Assembly (NCBI RefSeq): GCF_017642925.1
Contig: NZ_JAEPOL010000018.1
Location: 1 to 64,000 of the forward strand
Direction: 5' to 3'
Length of the DNA: 64,000 bases
DNA from: Maricaulis sp.
GTDB taxonomy: Bacteria; Pseudomonadota; Alphaproteobacteria; Caulobacterales; Maricaulaceae
In this document: positions 25,717 to 35,974 of the stretch, piece after piece
Layout: the number at the start of each line of letters is the position of its first letter
Numbering within the stretch: the stretch's first letter is position 1
Position numbers and translations under genes: made by a program
The notes under the pieces: model-generated
Seen by the model: only the letters and a program-made list of their open reading frames with translations
Databases searched by the model: none
Told to the model about the DNA's origin: nothing

Positions 25717-26042
25717 GCCACAACATTCAGGCCGCACAATTTTTGTTTGCCCCTGATCCGTAAAACAGCCTCAAATAGTCACAAGATGGATCACAGCACT
25801 CGTGCTAATCTATTATTATACTTGTTTCAAAACGAGACCGTTGACTAATAAAATAACAATTCCTTGATTTTTATGGAGTTTTTCCGTAAATACTTCAGAA
25901 ACTAGGCACTGAATATTTGCCCTCTATTCGGCCGTTAACTTTCTGTTCACAGGTGCAGCGCGAAATCGATTCAAATTCGAATAAAAGAATTCTCGCCAAC
26001 AAGCCTCCCCGGCCCAACACGAGATAGCGACGGGACATCGCC
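25717..26042. other. AT-rich gene-free region upstream of a chemoreceptor
   Basis: These 326 bp are clearly richer in A and T than the flanks and contain no plausible gene. A possible promoter is TTGTTT (25822-25827), 18 bp, TAATAA (25846-25851). A small palindrome AGCACTCGTGCT lies near 25797. It probably holds promoter and regulator sites for the chemoreceptor gene. Confidence 0.4.
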
Positions 26043-27530
26043 ATGCTGCACCTGATGAATTCGGGCAAAAGCCAGATTGCCGACAAGTACGACGCCATTG
26101 CCCGCTCACAGGCCGTGATCGAATTCACGCCGGACGGCAAGATCCTGACCGCCAACCGGAACTTCCTCGATGCCCTGGGTTATGAACTGGACGAGATCGT
26201 CGGTCAGAACCACGCGCTGTTCGTCGAACCCGAATATGCCGCCACACCCGAATACCGGCAGTTCTGGGATGCGCTGCGGGCCGGCCAGTTCCAGGCCGCC
26301 GAGTACAAGCGGATCGGCAAGGGCGGCCGCCCCGTCTGGATCCAGGCGAGCTATAATCCGGTCAAGGACGCATCGGGCCGCACCTATCGCGTGGTCAAGT
26401 TCGCGACCGACGTCACCCAGCGCAAACTGGCCAATGCCGAAGTGAACGGCAAGCTGGCCGCGCTCGACAAGTCGCAGGCGATCATCGAGTTCGAACTCGA
26501 CGGCACCATTCTGACGGCGAATGAGAATTTCCTGAAGACGCTCGGCTATACGCTCGACGAAGTCCGCGGCCAGCACCACCGGCTGTTTGTCGCGAAGGAC
26601 GAGCGCGATACACCGGCCTACAAGGAGTTCTGGGCAAAACTGGCCCGCGGCGAATTCCAGGCCGCCGAATATCGCCGGATCGCCAAGGGCGGGCACGACG
26701 TCTGGATCCAGGCCAGCTACAACCCGATCCTCGACATGGACGGCAAGCCCTTCAAGGTCGTGAAGTTTGCAACCGACATCACCGCCGAGGTGAGCGAACG
26801 GCATCGCCGTGCCGACGCCCAGCGCTCGATCGCGGCCGATCTGCAGAAAATCTCCCGGTCTGCCTCGAACACCTCCTCGCAGACCGCCAGCGTGGCCGCG
26901 GCCGCTCAGCAGGCCTCGACCGGTGTGCAATCGATCGCTTCGGGTGCGGAAGAACTGTCCGCGTCGGCCGCCGAGATCAGCCAGCAGATGTCGCGTGCAT
27001 CCCAGGTCAGCCGGGAAGCCGTGGAGCAGGCCGACAAAACCGACGCCACGGTCCGCACGCTCTCCGAAGCCGCTCAGCGTATCGGCGAGATCGTCAACCT
27101 GATCACCGCCATCGCGGAACAGACCAACCTGCTTGCGCTCAATGCGACCATCGAGGCGGCGCGCGCCGGCGAAGCCGGCAAGGGGTTCGCCGTCGTTGCA
27201 TCCGAAGTGAAGGGCCTGGCCAACCAGGCATCCGCGGCGACCGGGGAAATCTCGGCGCAGGTCTCCGAAGTCCAGGGCGCAACGCAACGGGCCGCCGATG
27301 CCATCTCCTTGATCCGCAACACCATCTCGGAAGTCGAGAGCATGTCGACGGCCGTCGCCGCCGCCGTCGAGGAACAGACATCGGTGACATCCGACATGTC
27401 CCGCAACATGCAGGACGTCGCCCAGGGCGTGACGGACATCTCGAAGGCGATCCAGGAAATCGACGCGGCCACCCGCGACGTGGAGAGCTCGACCCGCAGC
27501 GTCGAGGAACTCGCCCGGCAGATCGCCTGA
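26043..27530 (+). CDS. Soluble methyl-accepting chemotaxis protein with two PAS domains
   Basis: A 495-residue cytoplasmic receptor without membrane spans. PAS domain 1 (about 15-125) and PAS domain 2 (135-250) are very alike: both have ...AEY(K/R)[14 protein letters not shown] and VVKFATD(V/I)T. They are recent tandem duplicates, and may bind heme or flavin as in BdlA/Aer2-like receptors. The signalling domain (265-495) has the hairpin tip [32 protein letters not shown] that contacts CheA and CheW. No C-terminal CheR-docking pentapeptide is visible. It is not in a che operon. Confidence 0.92.
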   Translation: MLHLMNSGKSQIADKYDAIARSQAVIEFTPDGKILTANRNFLDALGYELDEIVGQNHALFVEPEYAATPEYRQFWDALRAGQFQAAEYKRIGKGGRPVWIQASYNPVKDASGRTYRVVKFATDVTQRKLANAEVNGKLAALDKSQAIIEFELDGTILTANENFLKTLGYTLDEVRGQHHRLFVAKDERDTPAYKEFWAKLARGEFQAAEYRRIAKGGHDVWIQASYNPILDMDGKPFKVVKFATDITAEVSERHRRADAQRSIAADLQKISRSASNTSSQTASVAAAAQQASTGVQSIASGAEELSASAAEISQQMSRASQVSREAVEQADKTDATVRTLSEAAQRIGEIVNLITAIAEQTNLLALNATIEAARAGEAGKGFAVVASEVKGLANQASAATGEISAQVSEVQGATQRAADAISLIRNTISEVESMSTAVAAAVEEQTSVTSDMSRNMQDVAQGVTDISKAIQEIDAATRDVESSTRSVEELARQIA

Positions 27531-27554
27531 TCCTGCTATCCGCACACATCGGAC

Positions 27555-27580
27555 AGCCGGGGCAATTTGCCGCCCCGGCT
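27555..27580 (+). terminator. Hairpin after the chemoreceptor gene
   Basis: The 9-bp stem AGCCGGGGC/GCCCCGGCT has an 8-base loop and lies 24 bp after the stop codon. The following sequence is only weakly T-rich. Confidence 0.5.
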
Positions 27581-27691
27581 GTGTTCGCCGCATTGACTTG
27601 AAGCCGGTGCGGCCTTGCAATACCTGTCGATATCAAATCCAGGCGTCAGGCAGTCCCTGCCCAAAGGCGCGCAACGATAAAGACCGGTTCG

Positions 27692-28681
27692 ATGAGCGAA
27701 GACTTCCCCCTGGCTGCCCCCGATACGACCGCTGACACAAAGGCCCTGTTCGGCTTCGATGCCGGCTTTGAGGTGCCGATGTTCTCCAGGGCGGACGAAC
27801 ACACGCCGAAGATCGATCCGGACTATGTCTTCGATCCGGCGACGACACGGGCCATCCTGGCGGGCTTTGCCTATAATCGCCGCGTGATGGTCCAGGGCTA
27901 TCACGGCACCGGCAAGTCGACCCATATCGAGCAGGTCGCCGCGCGGCTGAACTGGCCGATGGTCCGGGTCAATCTCGACAGCCATGTCAGCCGGATCGAC
28001 ATGGTGGGCAAGGACGCCATCGTGCTGCGCGACGGCAAGCAGATCACCGAATTCCAGGAAGGCATCCTGCCCTGGGCCCTGCAGCGCCCGGTCGCGCTCC
28101 TGTTCGACGAGTACGATGCCGGCCGCCCCGACGTGATGTTCGTGATCCAGCGCGTACTGGAAGCCTCGGGCTCGCTGACCCTGCTGGACCAGACCAAGGT
28201 GATCCGGCCGCACCCCTTCTTCCGCCTGTTCGCAACGACGAACACGATCGGCCTGGGCGACACGACCGGCCTCTATCACGGCACCCAGCAGATCAACCAG
28301 GGCCAGATGGACCGCTGGTCCATCGTCTCGACGCTGAACTATCTGCCGCGCGAGACCGAGAATGCGATCGTGCTGGCCAAGATGAAAAAACTCTCCGCCA
28401 GCGAGGACGGCCGGAAAATGGTCGCCGACATGGTGAAGGTTGCCGATCTCACCCGCGATGCCTTCATCAATGGCGATATCTCCACGGTGATGAGCCCGCG
28501 GACCGTGCTGACCTGGGCCGAGAATTACGAGATCTTCGGCGATCTGGGCGCGGCCTTCCGCCTGACCTTCCTGAACAAATGCGACGAGCTGGAACGTCCG
28601 ACCATTGCGGAATTCTACCAGCGCGTCTTCGGCGAGGACCTGCCGGAAGCGCCGATCAAGGCGGAAAGCTCGGCAGCCTGA
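27692..28681 (+). CDS. cobS: Cobaltochelatase subunit CobS
   Basis: A 329-residue MoxR-type AAA+ ATPase, the motor subunit that with CobT and CobN inserts Co2+ into hydrogenobyrinate diamide in aerobic B12 synthesis. Walker [10 protein letters not shown] is at 69-77 and Walker B LLFDEYD at 136-142. The sensor motif FATTNTIG follows. Length is normal. Usually cobT follows at once; here it begins 4.4 kb later, beyond an arsenic operon and a flagellin gene. cobN is not in the window, so the complex depends on a distant gene. Confidence 0.95.
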   Translation: MSEDFPLAAPDTTADTKALFGFDAGFEVPMFSRADEHTPKIDPDYVFDPATTRAILAGFAYNRRVMVQGYHGTGKSTHIEQVAARLNWPMVRVNLDSHVSRIDMVGKDAIVLRDGKQITEFQEGILPWALQRPVALLFDEYDAGRPDVMFVIQRVLEASGSLTLLDQTKVIRPHPFFRLFATTNTIGLGDTTGLYHGTQQINQGQMDRWSIVSTLNYLPRETENAIVLAKMKKLSASEDGRKMVADMVKVADLTRDAFINGDISTVMSPRTVLTWAENYEIFGDLGAAFRLTFLNKCDELERPTIAEFYQRVFGEDLPEAPIKAESSAA

Positions 28682-28709
28682 CACCGCAAGTCACTGACGG
28701 CCGTGTTGA

Positions 28710-28729
28710 CCCCCGGTGCACACCGGGGG
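28710..28729 (+). terminator. Hairpin after cobS
   Basis: CCCCCGGTG (28710-28718) and CACCGGGGG (28721-28729) pair 29 bp after the cobS stop. It may insulate cobS from the following gene. Confidence 0.4.
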
Positions 28730-28770
28730 CACGGTGCCCGCGTCACTTCAAGACGGGCGGGGAGCCAGGC

Positions 28771-29334
28771 ATGACGTTAAGCGATCTCTTGCTGCCGACC
28801 TACCGGCAGATGCTCACCGCGCTGGCGGCCTGGCTGCGCAAGGCCGAGGAGCAGACGGGCAATGCCGACGCGCTGCTGGCGGCGCGGCTCGCACCCGACA
28901 TGTTCCCCCTGTCGACCCAGATCCGCTTTGCCTGCCTGCAGGTCCATGAGGGTGGCCGCCGGCTGCGGCATGAGGCCTTCCCCGACGCGATGGACGCCTT
29001 GCTGAACGAGGGGCGTCAGGGCGGCGACAATCCCGGCACAATGGCCGAGGCTCTCGCGCGGATCGACGAGGCCGTGGCCTATCTCGACAGCTTGTCCGCC
29101 GATGCGCTGGATGACGGCGCGAGCCAGCCGCTGGCGCTGGAATTGCCGATGGGTATCGCCTTCGACCTCGACGACGGCGAACGCTATGCCCGCGACTGGG
29201 CCCTGCCGCAATTCTACTTCCACGTCATGACGGCCTACGCGATCCTGCGCCGTGAAGGCGTGGAACTGGGCAAGGCCGACTATGTGGCGCACATGTTTGC
29301 CTATCTGCGCCCGGGAACCGCGCCCGCCGGCTGA
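28771..29334 (+). CDS. DUF1993 family protein
   Basis: A 187-residue soluble helical protein of the DinB-like DUF1993 family. Visible family features are LLLPTYRQMLTALAAWLRKAEE at the N-terminus, RLAPDMFPLSTQIRFACLQV, and LPQFYFHVMTAYAILRREGVELGKADYVAHMF at the end. Function is unknown. A GGGGAG site precedes the ATG at 28771. It lies between cobS and the arsenic operon and is not part of either by function. Confidence 0.88.
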   Translation: MTLSDLLLPTYRQMLTALAAWLRKAEEQTGNADALLAARLAPDMFPLSTQIRFACLQVHEGGRRLRHEAFPDAMDALLNEGRQGGDNPGTMAEALARIDEAVAYLDSLSADALDDGASQPLALELPMGIAFDLDDGERYARDWALPQFYFHVMTAYAILRREGVELGKADYVAHMFAYLRPGTAPAG

Positions 29335-29399
29335 TCCACTGACGGCTGATCTGCTGGCGGCTGAACATCGCAGCAAAACCGGCTTGCGCGGCCTCATAA

Positions 29400-29415
29400 T
29401 TCAATTATCGTTGAA
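29400..29415. promoter_or_regulatory. Probable ArsR operator
   Basis: The dyad TTCAA-N6-TTGAA (29400-29415) directly precedes the arsR start codon, with CATAAT at 29395-29400 as a possible -10. ArsR proteins usually repress their own operon by binding such AT-rich dyads. Confidence 0.5.
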
Positions 29416-29417
29416 AT

Positions 29418-29780
29418 ATGGAATCAGAAACCGCCGTCCGCCGCCTCGCCGCCCTGGCCCAGCCCAGCCGCCTTGCCGTCTTCCGCCTGCTGGTGAAAGC
29501 CGGACCCGACGGGATGGCAGCAGGAGAGATCGCCCGCGCGCTCGATATCGCGCCCAACACGCTGTCGGCTCAGCTGAACCTGCTGTCGCAGGCCGGTCTG
29601 GTCCGCCAGCGCCGCGACGGACGCTCGCTGATCTACAGCGTCGAGTTCGAAACCATGTCGGCACTCCTCCTTTATCTGATGGAGGATTGCTGCCAGGGCC
29701 ATTCGGAGATCTGCACCCCGGTTGTCGAGGCGGCCGCACGCGGCGCCTGCTGCCCTACACCCCAGGAGTCCCTGTCATGA
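29418..29780 (+). CDS. arsR: ArsR/SmtB-family arsenic-responsive repressor
   Basis: A 120-residue winged-helix repressor. The recognition region ALDIAPNTLSAQLNLLSQAGLVRQRRDGR fits the ArsR family. Metal-site cysteines are C-terminal (EDCCQGHSEIC and, further on, ACC) rather than in the alpha-3 helix, as in several proteobacterial As(III) sensors. Arsenite binding should release the operator dyad that overlaps the promoter. The stop overlaps the start of arsI (ATGA), and the operon continues through acr3 and arsC. Confidence 0.92.
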   Translation: MESETAVRRLAALAQPSRLAVFRLLVKAGPDGMAAGEIARALDIAPNTLSAQLNLLSQAGLVRQRRDGRSLIYSVEFETMSALLLYLMEDCCQGHSEICTPVVEAAARGACCPTPQESLS

Positions 29781-30271
29781 AACGCCTGCACGTCCATCTC
29801 GCCGTCGACGACCTACAAAAGGCCATCACCTTCTACTCCACCCTGTTCGCCGCCGGTCCGACGACGACCAAGCCCGACTACGCCAAATGGATGCTCGACG
29901 ATCCGCGGGTCAATTTCGCGATCAGCGCGCGCGGGGGACGTCCGGGCATCCAGCATCTGGGCATCCAGGCGGAAGACAAGACCGAACTCGACGAGGTCTA
30001 TGAACGCCTCTCGCGCGCCGGTGCCGAGACTCTCGAGGAGGGCGAGACGACCTGCTGCTATGCGCGGTCGGAAAAGAGCTGGGTCGCCGATCCCGTCGGA
30101 ACCAATTGGGAAGTCTTCCGCACGATGGGCGAAAGCACCGATTACGGTCACGATCTCGGCGAGGCGCCCGCACCGGCGGTCATCGCCAACGCTCCCCACA
30201 AAGCCGGAGACGGTGGCTGCTGCACGCCCAAGGCCGCACCGCGGCCTGACGGACAAGCCTGCTGCGGCTGA
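29777..30271 (+). CDS. arsI: ArsI/CadI-family metalloenzyme (probable C-As lyase)
   Basis: A 164-residue vicinal-oxygen-chelate dioxygenase. Likely Fe(II) ligands are His5, His60 and Glu112. The vicinal pair Cys93-Cys94 is in the position used by ArsI to bind trivalent methylarsenicals before cleaving the C-As bond. Two extra Cys pairs lie in the C-terminal tail (about 147-148 and 162-163). If it is a true ArsI, it demethylates MAs(III) to As(III), which Acr3 exports. A CadI-like role in metal binding is the alternative. It overlaps arsR by 4 bp. Confidence 0.88.
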   Translation: MKRLHVHLAVDDLQKAITFYSTLFAAGPTTTKPDYAKWMLDDPRVNFAISARGGRPGIQHLGIQAEDKTELDEVYERLSRAGAETLEEGETTCCYARSEKSWVADPVGTNWEVFRTMGESTDYGHDLGEAPAPAVIANAPHKAGDGGCCTPKAAPRPDGQACCG

Positions 30272-30285
30272 GGGAAGCGGGATCG

Positions 30286-31323
30286 ATGAACACGTTCGAA
30301 CGCTACCTGTCCGTCTGGGTCGGTCTGTGCATCCTGGCGGGGATCGGGCTTGCTCAGCTCGTGCCCGGTGTGTTCGCCGCCCTCGCCGCGCTGGAATATG
30401 CCAATGTCAATTTCGCCGTGGCGGTGCTGATCTGGGCGATGGTCTGGCCGATGATGATCGCCGTCGATTTCGGCAGTCTCAAGCGCGTCGGCGAGCGGCC
30501 CAAGGGCCTGGTCATCACCCTGGTGGTGAACTGGCTGATCAAGCCTTTCACCATGGCCTTTCTCGGCGTCGCCTTCTTCAAGCACATCTTTGCCGGACTG
30601 ATCCCCCCGGCCGAGGCCGACGGCTATATCGCCGGCCTGATCCTGCTCGGCGCGGCGCCGTGTACCGCCATGGTCTTCGTCTGGTCGCAACTCACCCGCG
30701 GCGACGCCACCTACACCCTCGCCCAGGTCAGCGTGAACGATGCCATCATGGTGTTCGCCTTCGCCCCGATCGTCGCCCTGCTGCTGGGCGTGACCGATAT
30801 CGCGGTGCCCTGGGAAACGCTGATCCTGTCGGTCGCGCTCTATGTGGTGATCCCGCTGATTGCCGGCATCGCGATGCGTACCCTCCTGGTCCGCCAGGGC
30901 GGGGAAGAGGCTGTCACGCGCTTTACCGGCCGCATCAAACCGGCCTCGATCCTCGGGCTTCTGGGCACGGTCGTGCTGCTGTTCGGCTTCCAGGGTCATG
31001 TCATCCTGGAGCGCCCCCTGCTGATCGCCCTGATCGCCGTGCCGATCCTGATCCAGTCCTACGGCATCTTCGCCCTCGCCTATGGCGCCGCCTGGGCCTG
31101 GCGCGTGCCGCACCCCGTTGCCGCCCCCTGCGCGATGATCGGCACATCGAACTTCTTCGAACTGGCGGTCGCCGTCGCGATCAGCCTGTTCGGGCTCAAT
31201 TCGGGCGCGGCGCTGGCGACCGTTGTCGGCGTGCTGGTGGAAGTGCCGGTCATGCTGTCGCTGGTGGCCTTCGCCAACCGCACCCGCCGCCATTTCCCCG
31301 CACCGGAGACACCCGCGCCATGA
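30286..31323 (+). CDS. ACR3-family arsenite efflux transporter
   Basis: A 345-residue membrane protein with about ten spans. The ACR3 signatures include [12 protein letters not shown], the [16 protein letters not shown] stretch with the conserved Cys in span 4, and the [19 protein letters not shown] segment near the C-terminus. It expels As(III) using the proton-motive force. It begins 14 bp after arsI and its stop overlaps arsC. Acr3 genes are often labelled arsB although they are unrelated to ArsB. Confidence 0.94.
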   Translation: MNTFERYLSVWVGLCILAGIGLAQLVPGVFAALAALEYANVNFAVAVLIWAMVWPMMIAVDFGSLKRVGERPKGLVITLVVNWLIKPFTMAFLGVAFFKHIFAGLIPPAEADGYIAGLILLGAAPCTAMVFVWSQLTRGDATYTLAQVSVNDAIMVFAFAPIVALLLGVTDIAVPWETLILSVALYVVIPLIAGIAMRTLLVRQGGEEAVTRFTGRIKPASILGLLGTVVLLFGFQGHVILERPLLIALIAVPILIQSYGIFALAYGAAWAWRVPHPVAAPCAMIGTSNFFELAVAVAISLFGLNSGAALATVVGVLVEVPVMLSLVAFANRTRRHFPAPETPAP

Positions 31324-31742
31324 TCGTCATCCATCACAATCCGGACTGCGGCACATCGCGCAATGTCGTCGCCATCGTGAAAGCGGCGGGCGAGGACCCG
31401 GTCGTGATCGAATATCTGGAAACCGGCTGGACGCGGCCGCAACTGCTCGGCCTGTTCGCAGCCGCCGGCCTGACGCCCCGCCAGGCGCTGCGCGAGACCA
31501 AATCTCCGGCAGCGGAACTGGGCCTGCTCGAGCCCGGCGTGTCCGATGCGCAGATCCTGGATGCCATGCTGGAGCATCCCGTTCTGGTGAACCGCCCCAT
31601 CGTGTGCACGCCGCGCGGTGTCCGCCTGTGCCGGCCCAGCCCCGGCGTACTCGACCTGCTGGAGACCTGGCCTTCAGGCCCGTTCGAACTGGAAGACGGC
31701 ACGCCCGTGATCGACGCAAGCGGCGCCCGGGTCAGCGGCTAG
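31320..31742 (+). CDS. arsC: Arsenate reductase, glutaredoxin-coupled type
   Basis: A 140-residue ArsC of the R773/Spx-like fold. The catalytic Cys10 lies in [10 protein letters not shown]. Arg residues that stabilise the arsenate adduct lie in [16 protein letters not shown]. It reduces As(V) to As(III) with glutathione and glutaredoxin. It is the last gene of the operon and ends 7 bp before the convergent flagellin stop. No terminator is visible between them. Confidence 0.94.
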   Translation: MIVIHHNPDCGTSRNVVAIVKAAGEDPVVIEYLETGWTRPQLLGLFAAAGLTPRQALRETKSPAAELGLLEPGVSDAQILDAMLEHPVLVNRPIVCTPRGVRLCRPSPGVLDLLETWPSGPFELEDGTPVIDASGARVSG

Positions 31743-31748
31743 CGGACC

Positions 31749-32597
31749 TTACTGGAAGAAGCGCAGGATGGTGCGCGGCGCCTCATTGGCGATCGCAAGC
31801 GCCTGCAGGCCCAGATCCTCGCGCACCATCAGCGCCTTTAGCTTGGCCGATTCCCGGCCGAGATCGGCGTCGACCAGACTGCCGATACCGGCATCGGTCA
31901 CGTCGATCTGCTTGACCAGGAGGGTGCGCTGGATCTCCAGCGTCTTCAGGCTGACGCCCAGGCGCGAGATCGAGGCATTGACCGCGTTCATCGAGGCTTC
32001 GAAATCCGCCACCATGGATGCGTCCGGCCGGGTGGCGAGACCGCTGGCATCGGTTTGCGGCAGGCTGGCCGGCAGGGTGGAGTCGAAAATCCCGCCGCCA
32101 TCGCTCAGATCTTCCGCGGCAATCGCCATCTGGGCGTTGGGGTTCTCCGAAACCAGCACCGAGATATCGGCCGCCCCGGCTTCGAGCAGGTTGATATCGT
32201 TGAAGGACGCGTTGGCGACGAGGTGCTGGGCCTGGTTACCCAGGGCGACAAAGTCGTTCATCAGGGTGCGCCAGCCCTGTTCGTCGAGCGAGGTGTCGGT
32301 GGCGGCGACGAGCTTGCCCTGCATTTCAACCATCAGATCGGAAATGCCTTCGGCGGCGGCGAGCGCCGTTTCCACGACGCCGGTGGCCAGATCCATCGAG
32401 GTCAGCGCCTCGCCGCGCGCACCATTGGACGCGCGCATGCCCTGGGCCAGGGCCCAGATCGCGCCGCCATCGCTCGCGCTGCCAATCTTGAGCCCTGTCG
32501 CGATACGGGTGTGCACTTTCACACTATCCCGTTGCAGCATGTCCATATGCTGCAGCGCAGAGTTCACGCTGGCCATGGAATGGACCGAATAGGTCAT
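31749..32597 (-). CDS. Flagellin
   Basis: A 282-residue flagellin with only the conserved terminal D0/D1 parts: N-terminal RIATGLKIGSASDGGAIWALAQGMRA and C-terminal DADLGRESAKLKALMVREDLGLQALAIANEAPRTIL. The central variable domain is minimal, as in Caulobacter flagellins (about 273 residues). The N-terminus (MTYSVHSMASVNSALQHM) is diverged from the standard form, so this could be a minor or specialised filament subunit. No other flagellar genes are near. I saw no clear sigma-54 or sigma-28 promoter. Confidence 0.92.
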   Translation of the reverse strand: MTYSVHSMASVNSALQHMDMLQRDSVKVHTRIATGLKIGSASDGGAIWALAQGMRASNGARGEALTSMDLATGVVETALAAAEGISDLMVEMQGKLVAATDTSLDEQGWRTLMNDFVALGNQAQHLVANASFNDINLLEAGAADISVLVSENPNAQMAIAAEDLSDGGGIFDSTLPASLPQTDASGLATRPDASMVADFEASMNAVNASISRLGVSLKTLEIQRTLLVKQIDVTDAGIGSLVDADLGRESAKLKALMVREDLGLQALAIANEAPRTILRFFQ

Positions 32598-32707
32598 CCA
32601 GCCTGTGTCTCGCCACCTGTCGGGCCCACTTTTTCCGGGCTCCACCGGACAGGATGCCGTGATGTGGTTATCAAGTCCTTTCCGGACTGTTCATGGATTA
32701 TGCCGCG

Positions 32708-32932
32708 TCAGACCGCGTCCAGCGCCTTGGCGACCTTGCGCAGCTGGGTCTCGCCGCCGCCGGGCATGCCCTCGCCGGACGCGACGACCAGCTCCTCGGC
32801 ATCATGCTGCCAGCGCTCGAGAATTTCCTTTTTCTGTTCGCGCGAGAGCGTGTCGTCGCGGACGACATCATCCGGCTCGCCGAATGTGCCTGCCGGGTCC
32901 AGAAGGGCTTTTTCAAAATCAACCTTGGTCAT
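32708..32932 (-). CDS. Small conserved acidic protein
   Basis: A 74-residue soluble protein beginning MTKVDFEKALLDPAGTF. It continues DDTLSREQKKEILERWQHDAEEL, a pattern seen in small conserved alphaproteobacterial proteins of unknown role (recognised from memory). It has a strong AAAGGAGG ribosome-binding site before the ATG at 32932, which excludes the upstream start. It is encoded immediately upstream of the flagellin gene on the same strand, but separated by about 110 bp. Confidence 0.82.
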   Translation of the reverse strand: MTKVDFEKALLDPAGTFGEPDDVVRDDTLSREQKKEILERWQHDAEELVVASGEGMPGGGETQLRKVAKALDAV

Positions 32933-33069
32933 GACCGGGCCTCCTTTCAGGTTGCGAAACAACCGGTACTCTCAAAACGCGTGGCGGCGGTGCCGGTTCC
33001 GCTGAAATGCCATGCAGGCGGACGCTTTACCGCCCTCGCAATTTCGTGCGGATGGATTAGGTTGCGCTT

Positions 33070-34980
33070 ATGAGCCAGCCGCCCAGAGACCCGGACGCGT
33101 TCAAGCGCGCCCTCGCCATCACCACCCGCGCCATCGCCGGCGACAAGGATCTCGATGTCCGCTATGGCGGCGAGATTGCCGGCCTGTCGGGCGGACGCAT
33201 CGTGCTGCCCAATCCCGGCCCCGAGCCGTCGGCCGCCGCCGCAGCAGCCGTGCGCGGCCGCGCCGATGCGCTGGCGCTGCGCCTGGCACATCATGACGAA
33301 GCGGCCCATCTCGGCGCCCTGCCGCCCGGCGCGACGGCGCGTGCCATCTTCCATTCCGCCGAGCAGGCGCGGGTGGAAAGCCTTGGCGCCCGCGATATGC
33401 GCGGCATGGCGAACAATCTCGATGCCGCCCTTATCGCCCGCTGCCGCCAGAAGGGCTGGCAGCGCGTGGAGGACCGCCAGGCCGCACCGATGGAAGAGGC
33501 CGTGGCGATGCTGGTCCGTGAGCGGATCACCGGCCGGCCGACCCCGCCGGAAGCCGACGGGCTGATGAAGCTGTGGCGCGACCAGCTGGAAACCGTTGCC
33601 GGCAAATCGCTCGACGCCCTGGCGCGCAATGCCGGCGACCAGCAGGCTTTTGCCGATCTCCTGCGCACCGTGATCGAGGATCTCGACCTGGCCGACGAGC
33701 TGGGCGGCGATCCCGAACAGTCGGAAAACCAGGACGATGACGATGAGGGCGTCGATCGCGAACAGCGTACCGGCGAGGACGAGCAGGATGACGGCAAGGA
33801 CGGCGAACAGCCCGACACGCCGGACGCCTCGGGCACGGCCGGCGACGAGGAAGAGATCAATGCCGAGGGCGAGGACGCCGATACGCGCGTCGACGCCATG
33901 GATGATGAAGGCGCCGCCCAGACCGCGATGCGGCCCAACTGGCAGCCTTCCGGCGAAGGCGATGCCAAGGCCTACAAGGTCTTCACCCGCGAATTCGACG
34001 AGGTGATCCAGGCCCAGGATCTGTGCGATGCGGACGAGCTGGAGCGCCTGCGCAAATATCTCGACAATGCCCTGAAGGGGCTCGACCAGGTCGTCGGCCG
34101 TCTGGCCAACCGCCTGCAGCGCCGCCTGATGGCGCAGCAGGAACGCGCCTGGCAGTTCGACCTCGAGGAGGGCGTGCTGGACGGTTCGCGCCTGGCCCGT
34201 GTCATCGCCGACCCCACCCTGCCCCTGTCCTACAAGCAGGAGAGCGATACCGAATTCCGCGACACGATCGTCACCCTGCTGCTGGACAATTCCGGCTCCA
34301 TGCGCGGCCGGCCGATCATGGTGGCCGCGGCCTGCGCCGACATTCTCGCGCGCACGCTGGAGCGGGTCGGCGTGAAGACGGAGATTCTCGGCTTCACCAC
34401 CAAGGCCTGGAAGGGCGGCCGCTCGAAGGAGCAATGGCTCTCCGAAGGCAAGCCGCCGCATCCGGGCCGGCTGAACGATCTGCGCCACATCATCTACAAG
34501 TCCGCCGACACGCCCTGGCGCCGCGCCCGCACCAATCTGGGCCTGATGATGCGCGAAGGCCTCCTGAAGGAGAATATCGACGGCGAAGCCCTGCTGTGGG
34601 CCTGGAAGCGCATGGGCGCCCGGCCGGAACAGCGCCGCATCATGATGGTGATCTCCGACGGCGCACCGGTCGATGACGGCACCCAGTCGGCCAATTCACC
34701 GGGCTATCTGGAACGCCATCTGCGCGAGACCATCGCCCTGATCGAGAACCGTTCGGAAGTCGAACTGCTGGCGATCGGGATCGGCCATGATGTCACACGC
34801 TGGTATCGCCGCGCGGTTACCATCAATGACGTCGAACAGCTCGGCGGGGCCATGACGGACCAGCTGGCGGCCCTGTTCGACGAGGATGGCGGCCCGGGCT
34901 CGCGTTTTTCCAGCCGGGGCGAGACGGCGACATCGGGCCTGAAACGCGGCGACTGGGCCTCCCTGGCCGGCGGCCGCTGA
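33070..34980 (+). CDS. cobT: Cobaltochelatase subunit CobT
   Basis: A 636-residue protein that partners CobS in the chaperone ring that drives cobalt insertion by CobN. A helical N-terminal domain (1-215) is followed by a very acidic linker (about 215-290, rich in Asp and Glu). The C-terminal von Willebrand A domain has the MIDAS motif [11 protein letters not shown] and ends with a [10 protein letters not shown] segment. Length and layout are typical. A further gene for a phytase-esterase-like protein follows after 10 bp, as in many alphaproteobacteria. Confidence 0.95.
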   Translation: MSQPPRDPDAFKRALAITTRAIAGDKDLDVRYGGEIAGLSGGRIVLPNPGPEPSAAAAAAVRGRADALALRLAHHDEAAHLGALPPGATARAIFHSAEQARVESLGARDMRGMANNLDAALIARCRQKGWQRVEDRQAAPMEEAVAMLVRERITGRPTPPEADGLMKLWRDQLETVAGKSLDALARNAGDQQAFADLLRTVIEDLDLADELGGDPEQSENQDDDDEGVDREQRTGEDEQDDGKDGEQPDTPDASGTAGDEEEINAEGEDADTRVDAMDDEGAAQTAMRPNWQPSGEGDAKAYKVFTREFDEVIQAQDLCDADELERLRKYLDNALKGLDQVVGRLANRLQRRLMAQQERAWQFDLEEGVLDGSRLARVIADPTLPLSYKQESDTEFRDTIVTLLLDNSGSMRGRPIMVAAACADILARTLERVGVKTEILGFTTKAWKGGRSKEQWLSEGKPPHPGRLNDLRHIIYKSADTPWRRARTNLGLMMREGLLKENIDGEALLWAWKRMGARPEQRRIMMVISDGAPVDDGTQSANSPGYLERHLRETIALIENRSEVELLAIGIGHDVTRWYRRAVTINDVEQLGGAMTDQLAALFDEDGGPGSRFSSRGETATSGLKRGDWASLAGGR

Positions 34981-34990
34981 GGAGTTTCAC

Positions 34991-35959
34991 ATGATGCGTT
35001 TCGGTCTTGCTGCGGCGGCTCTCTGTCTGGCGCTGCAGCCGGCATCCCATGCCCAGACGGTGACCGCGGCAGCCCTGCCGCTGGATGCCGGCCCCGAAGA
35101 ACAGGCTGCGCTGGGCCGGCTGGACTATCGCGGCGGGCTTGTCCTGGCGTCGGACGATGAACGCTTCGGCGGCCTGTCGGCCCTGGAAGTCTCGGCCAAT
35201 GGCACGCGTCTTCTGGCGCTCTCCGACAGCGCCTGGTGGGTCACCGGTGCACTGGCCTGGGACGACGCCACGAACACGCTGACCGGTTTCAGCGAGCTCT
35301 CCATCTCACCCGTGCGCGACAGCGATGGCCGCCATTTCGAGGGCCGCTCCGGCGACAGTGAAGGCCTGACCGCGCTGGGCGATGGCCGCTATGCGGTGAG
35401 TTTCGAGCGCCGCCACCGCGTGCTGACCTATGCGCTGGGCGAGGACTGGTCGTCCGTGGAAACGGCCCTGCCCGAAACAATGGATATCCCGGAAGCCCTG
35501 TCCGGCCTGCCGGACAATCGCGGCCTTGAATCCCTGGCCCGCACGGATGATGGCCACCTGCTGATGGGCGTGGAATATCCGACCGATCTGAGCCTGGGCC
35601 ATGCGCTGTGGGTGGGCGGCGATACGGGCTGGCAGCGCTTCAGCCTGCATTCGCGCCCCTCATTCGGGCTTACCGGCATGGCCGCACATGACGGCACGAT
35701 CTACGCCGTGGAGCGCTTCTATTCGCGCGCCGCCGGCAACCGGATCGGCATCATCGCCTTCCCCGTGCCCGAAACCGGCGCATCGGCCACGATCACACCG
35801 GAAACGCTCGGCCGGATCGACCCGCCCCTGCCCGTCGACAATTTCGAGGGCATCGCTGTGATCGAACGCGGCGGCGAGACGCTGGTCCTGATCATCTCCG
35901 ACGACAATTTCTCGAACCGCCAGCGCACCCTGCTGATGGCATTTGCGGTGGGGGAGTAG
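34991..35959 (+). CDS. Secreted esterase-like activity of phytase family protein
   Basis: A 322-residue protein with a signal peptide (cleavage near SHAQ, residue 22). The mature part is a probable beta-propeller of the phytase-esterase-like domain. Typical segments are RFGGLSALEVSANGTRLLALSDSAWW, GDSEGLTALGDGRYAVSFERRHR, NRGLESLARTDDGHLLMGVE and NFEGIAVIERGG. The substrate is not known. It is linked to cobT by only 10 bp and is commonly co-located with it. The start may be the second ATG at 34994. Confidence 0.88.
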   Translation: MMRFGLAAAALCLALQPASHAQTVTAAALPLDAGPEEQAALGRLDYRGGLVLASDDERFGGLSALEVSANGTRLLALSDSAWWVTGALAWDDATNTLTGFSELSISPVRDSDGRHFEGRSGDSEGLTALGDGRYAVSFERRHRVLTYALGEDWSSVETALPETMDIPEALSGLPDNRGLESLARTDDGHLLMGVEYPTDLSLGHALWVGGDTGWQRFSLHSRPSFGLTGMAAHDGTIYAVERFYSRAAGNRIGIIAFPVPETGASATITPETLGRIDPPLPVDNFEGIAVIERGGETLVLIISDDNFSNRQRTLLMAFAVGE

Positions 35960-35974
35960 TTCACCTCAACACCC

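Noticed and set aside
32598-32707. Sigma-54 or sigma-28 promoter for the flagellin gene
   Set aside because: No match with correct spacing to TGGC-N8-TTGC or to the sigma-28 consensus was found on the coding strand.
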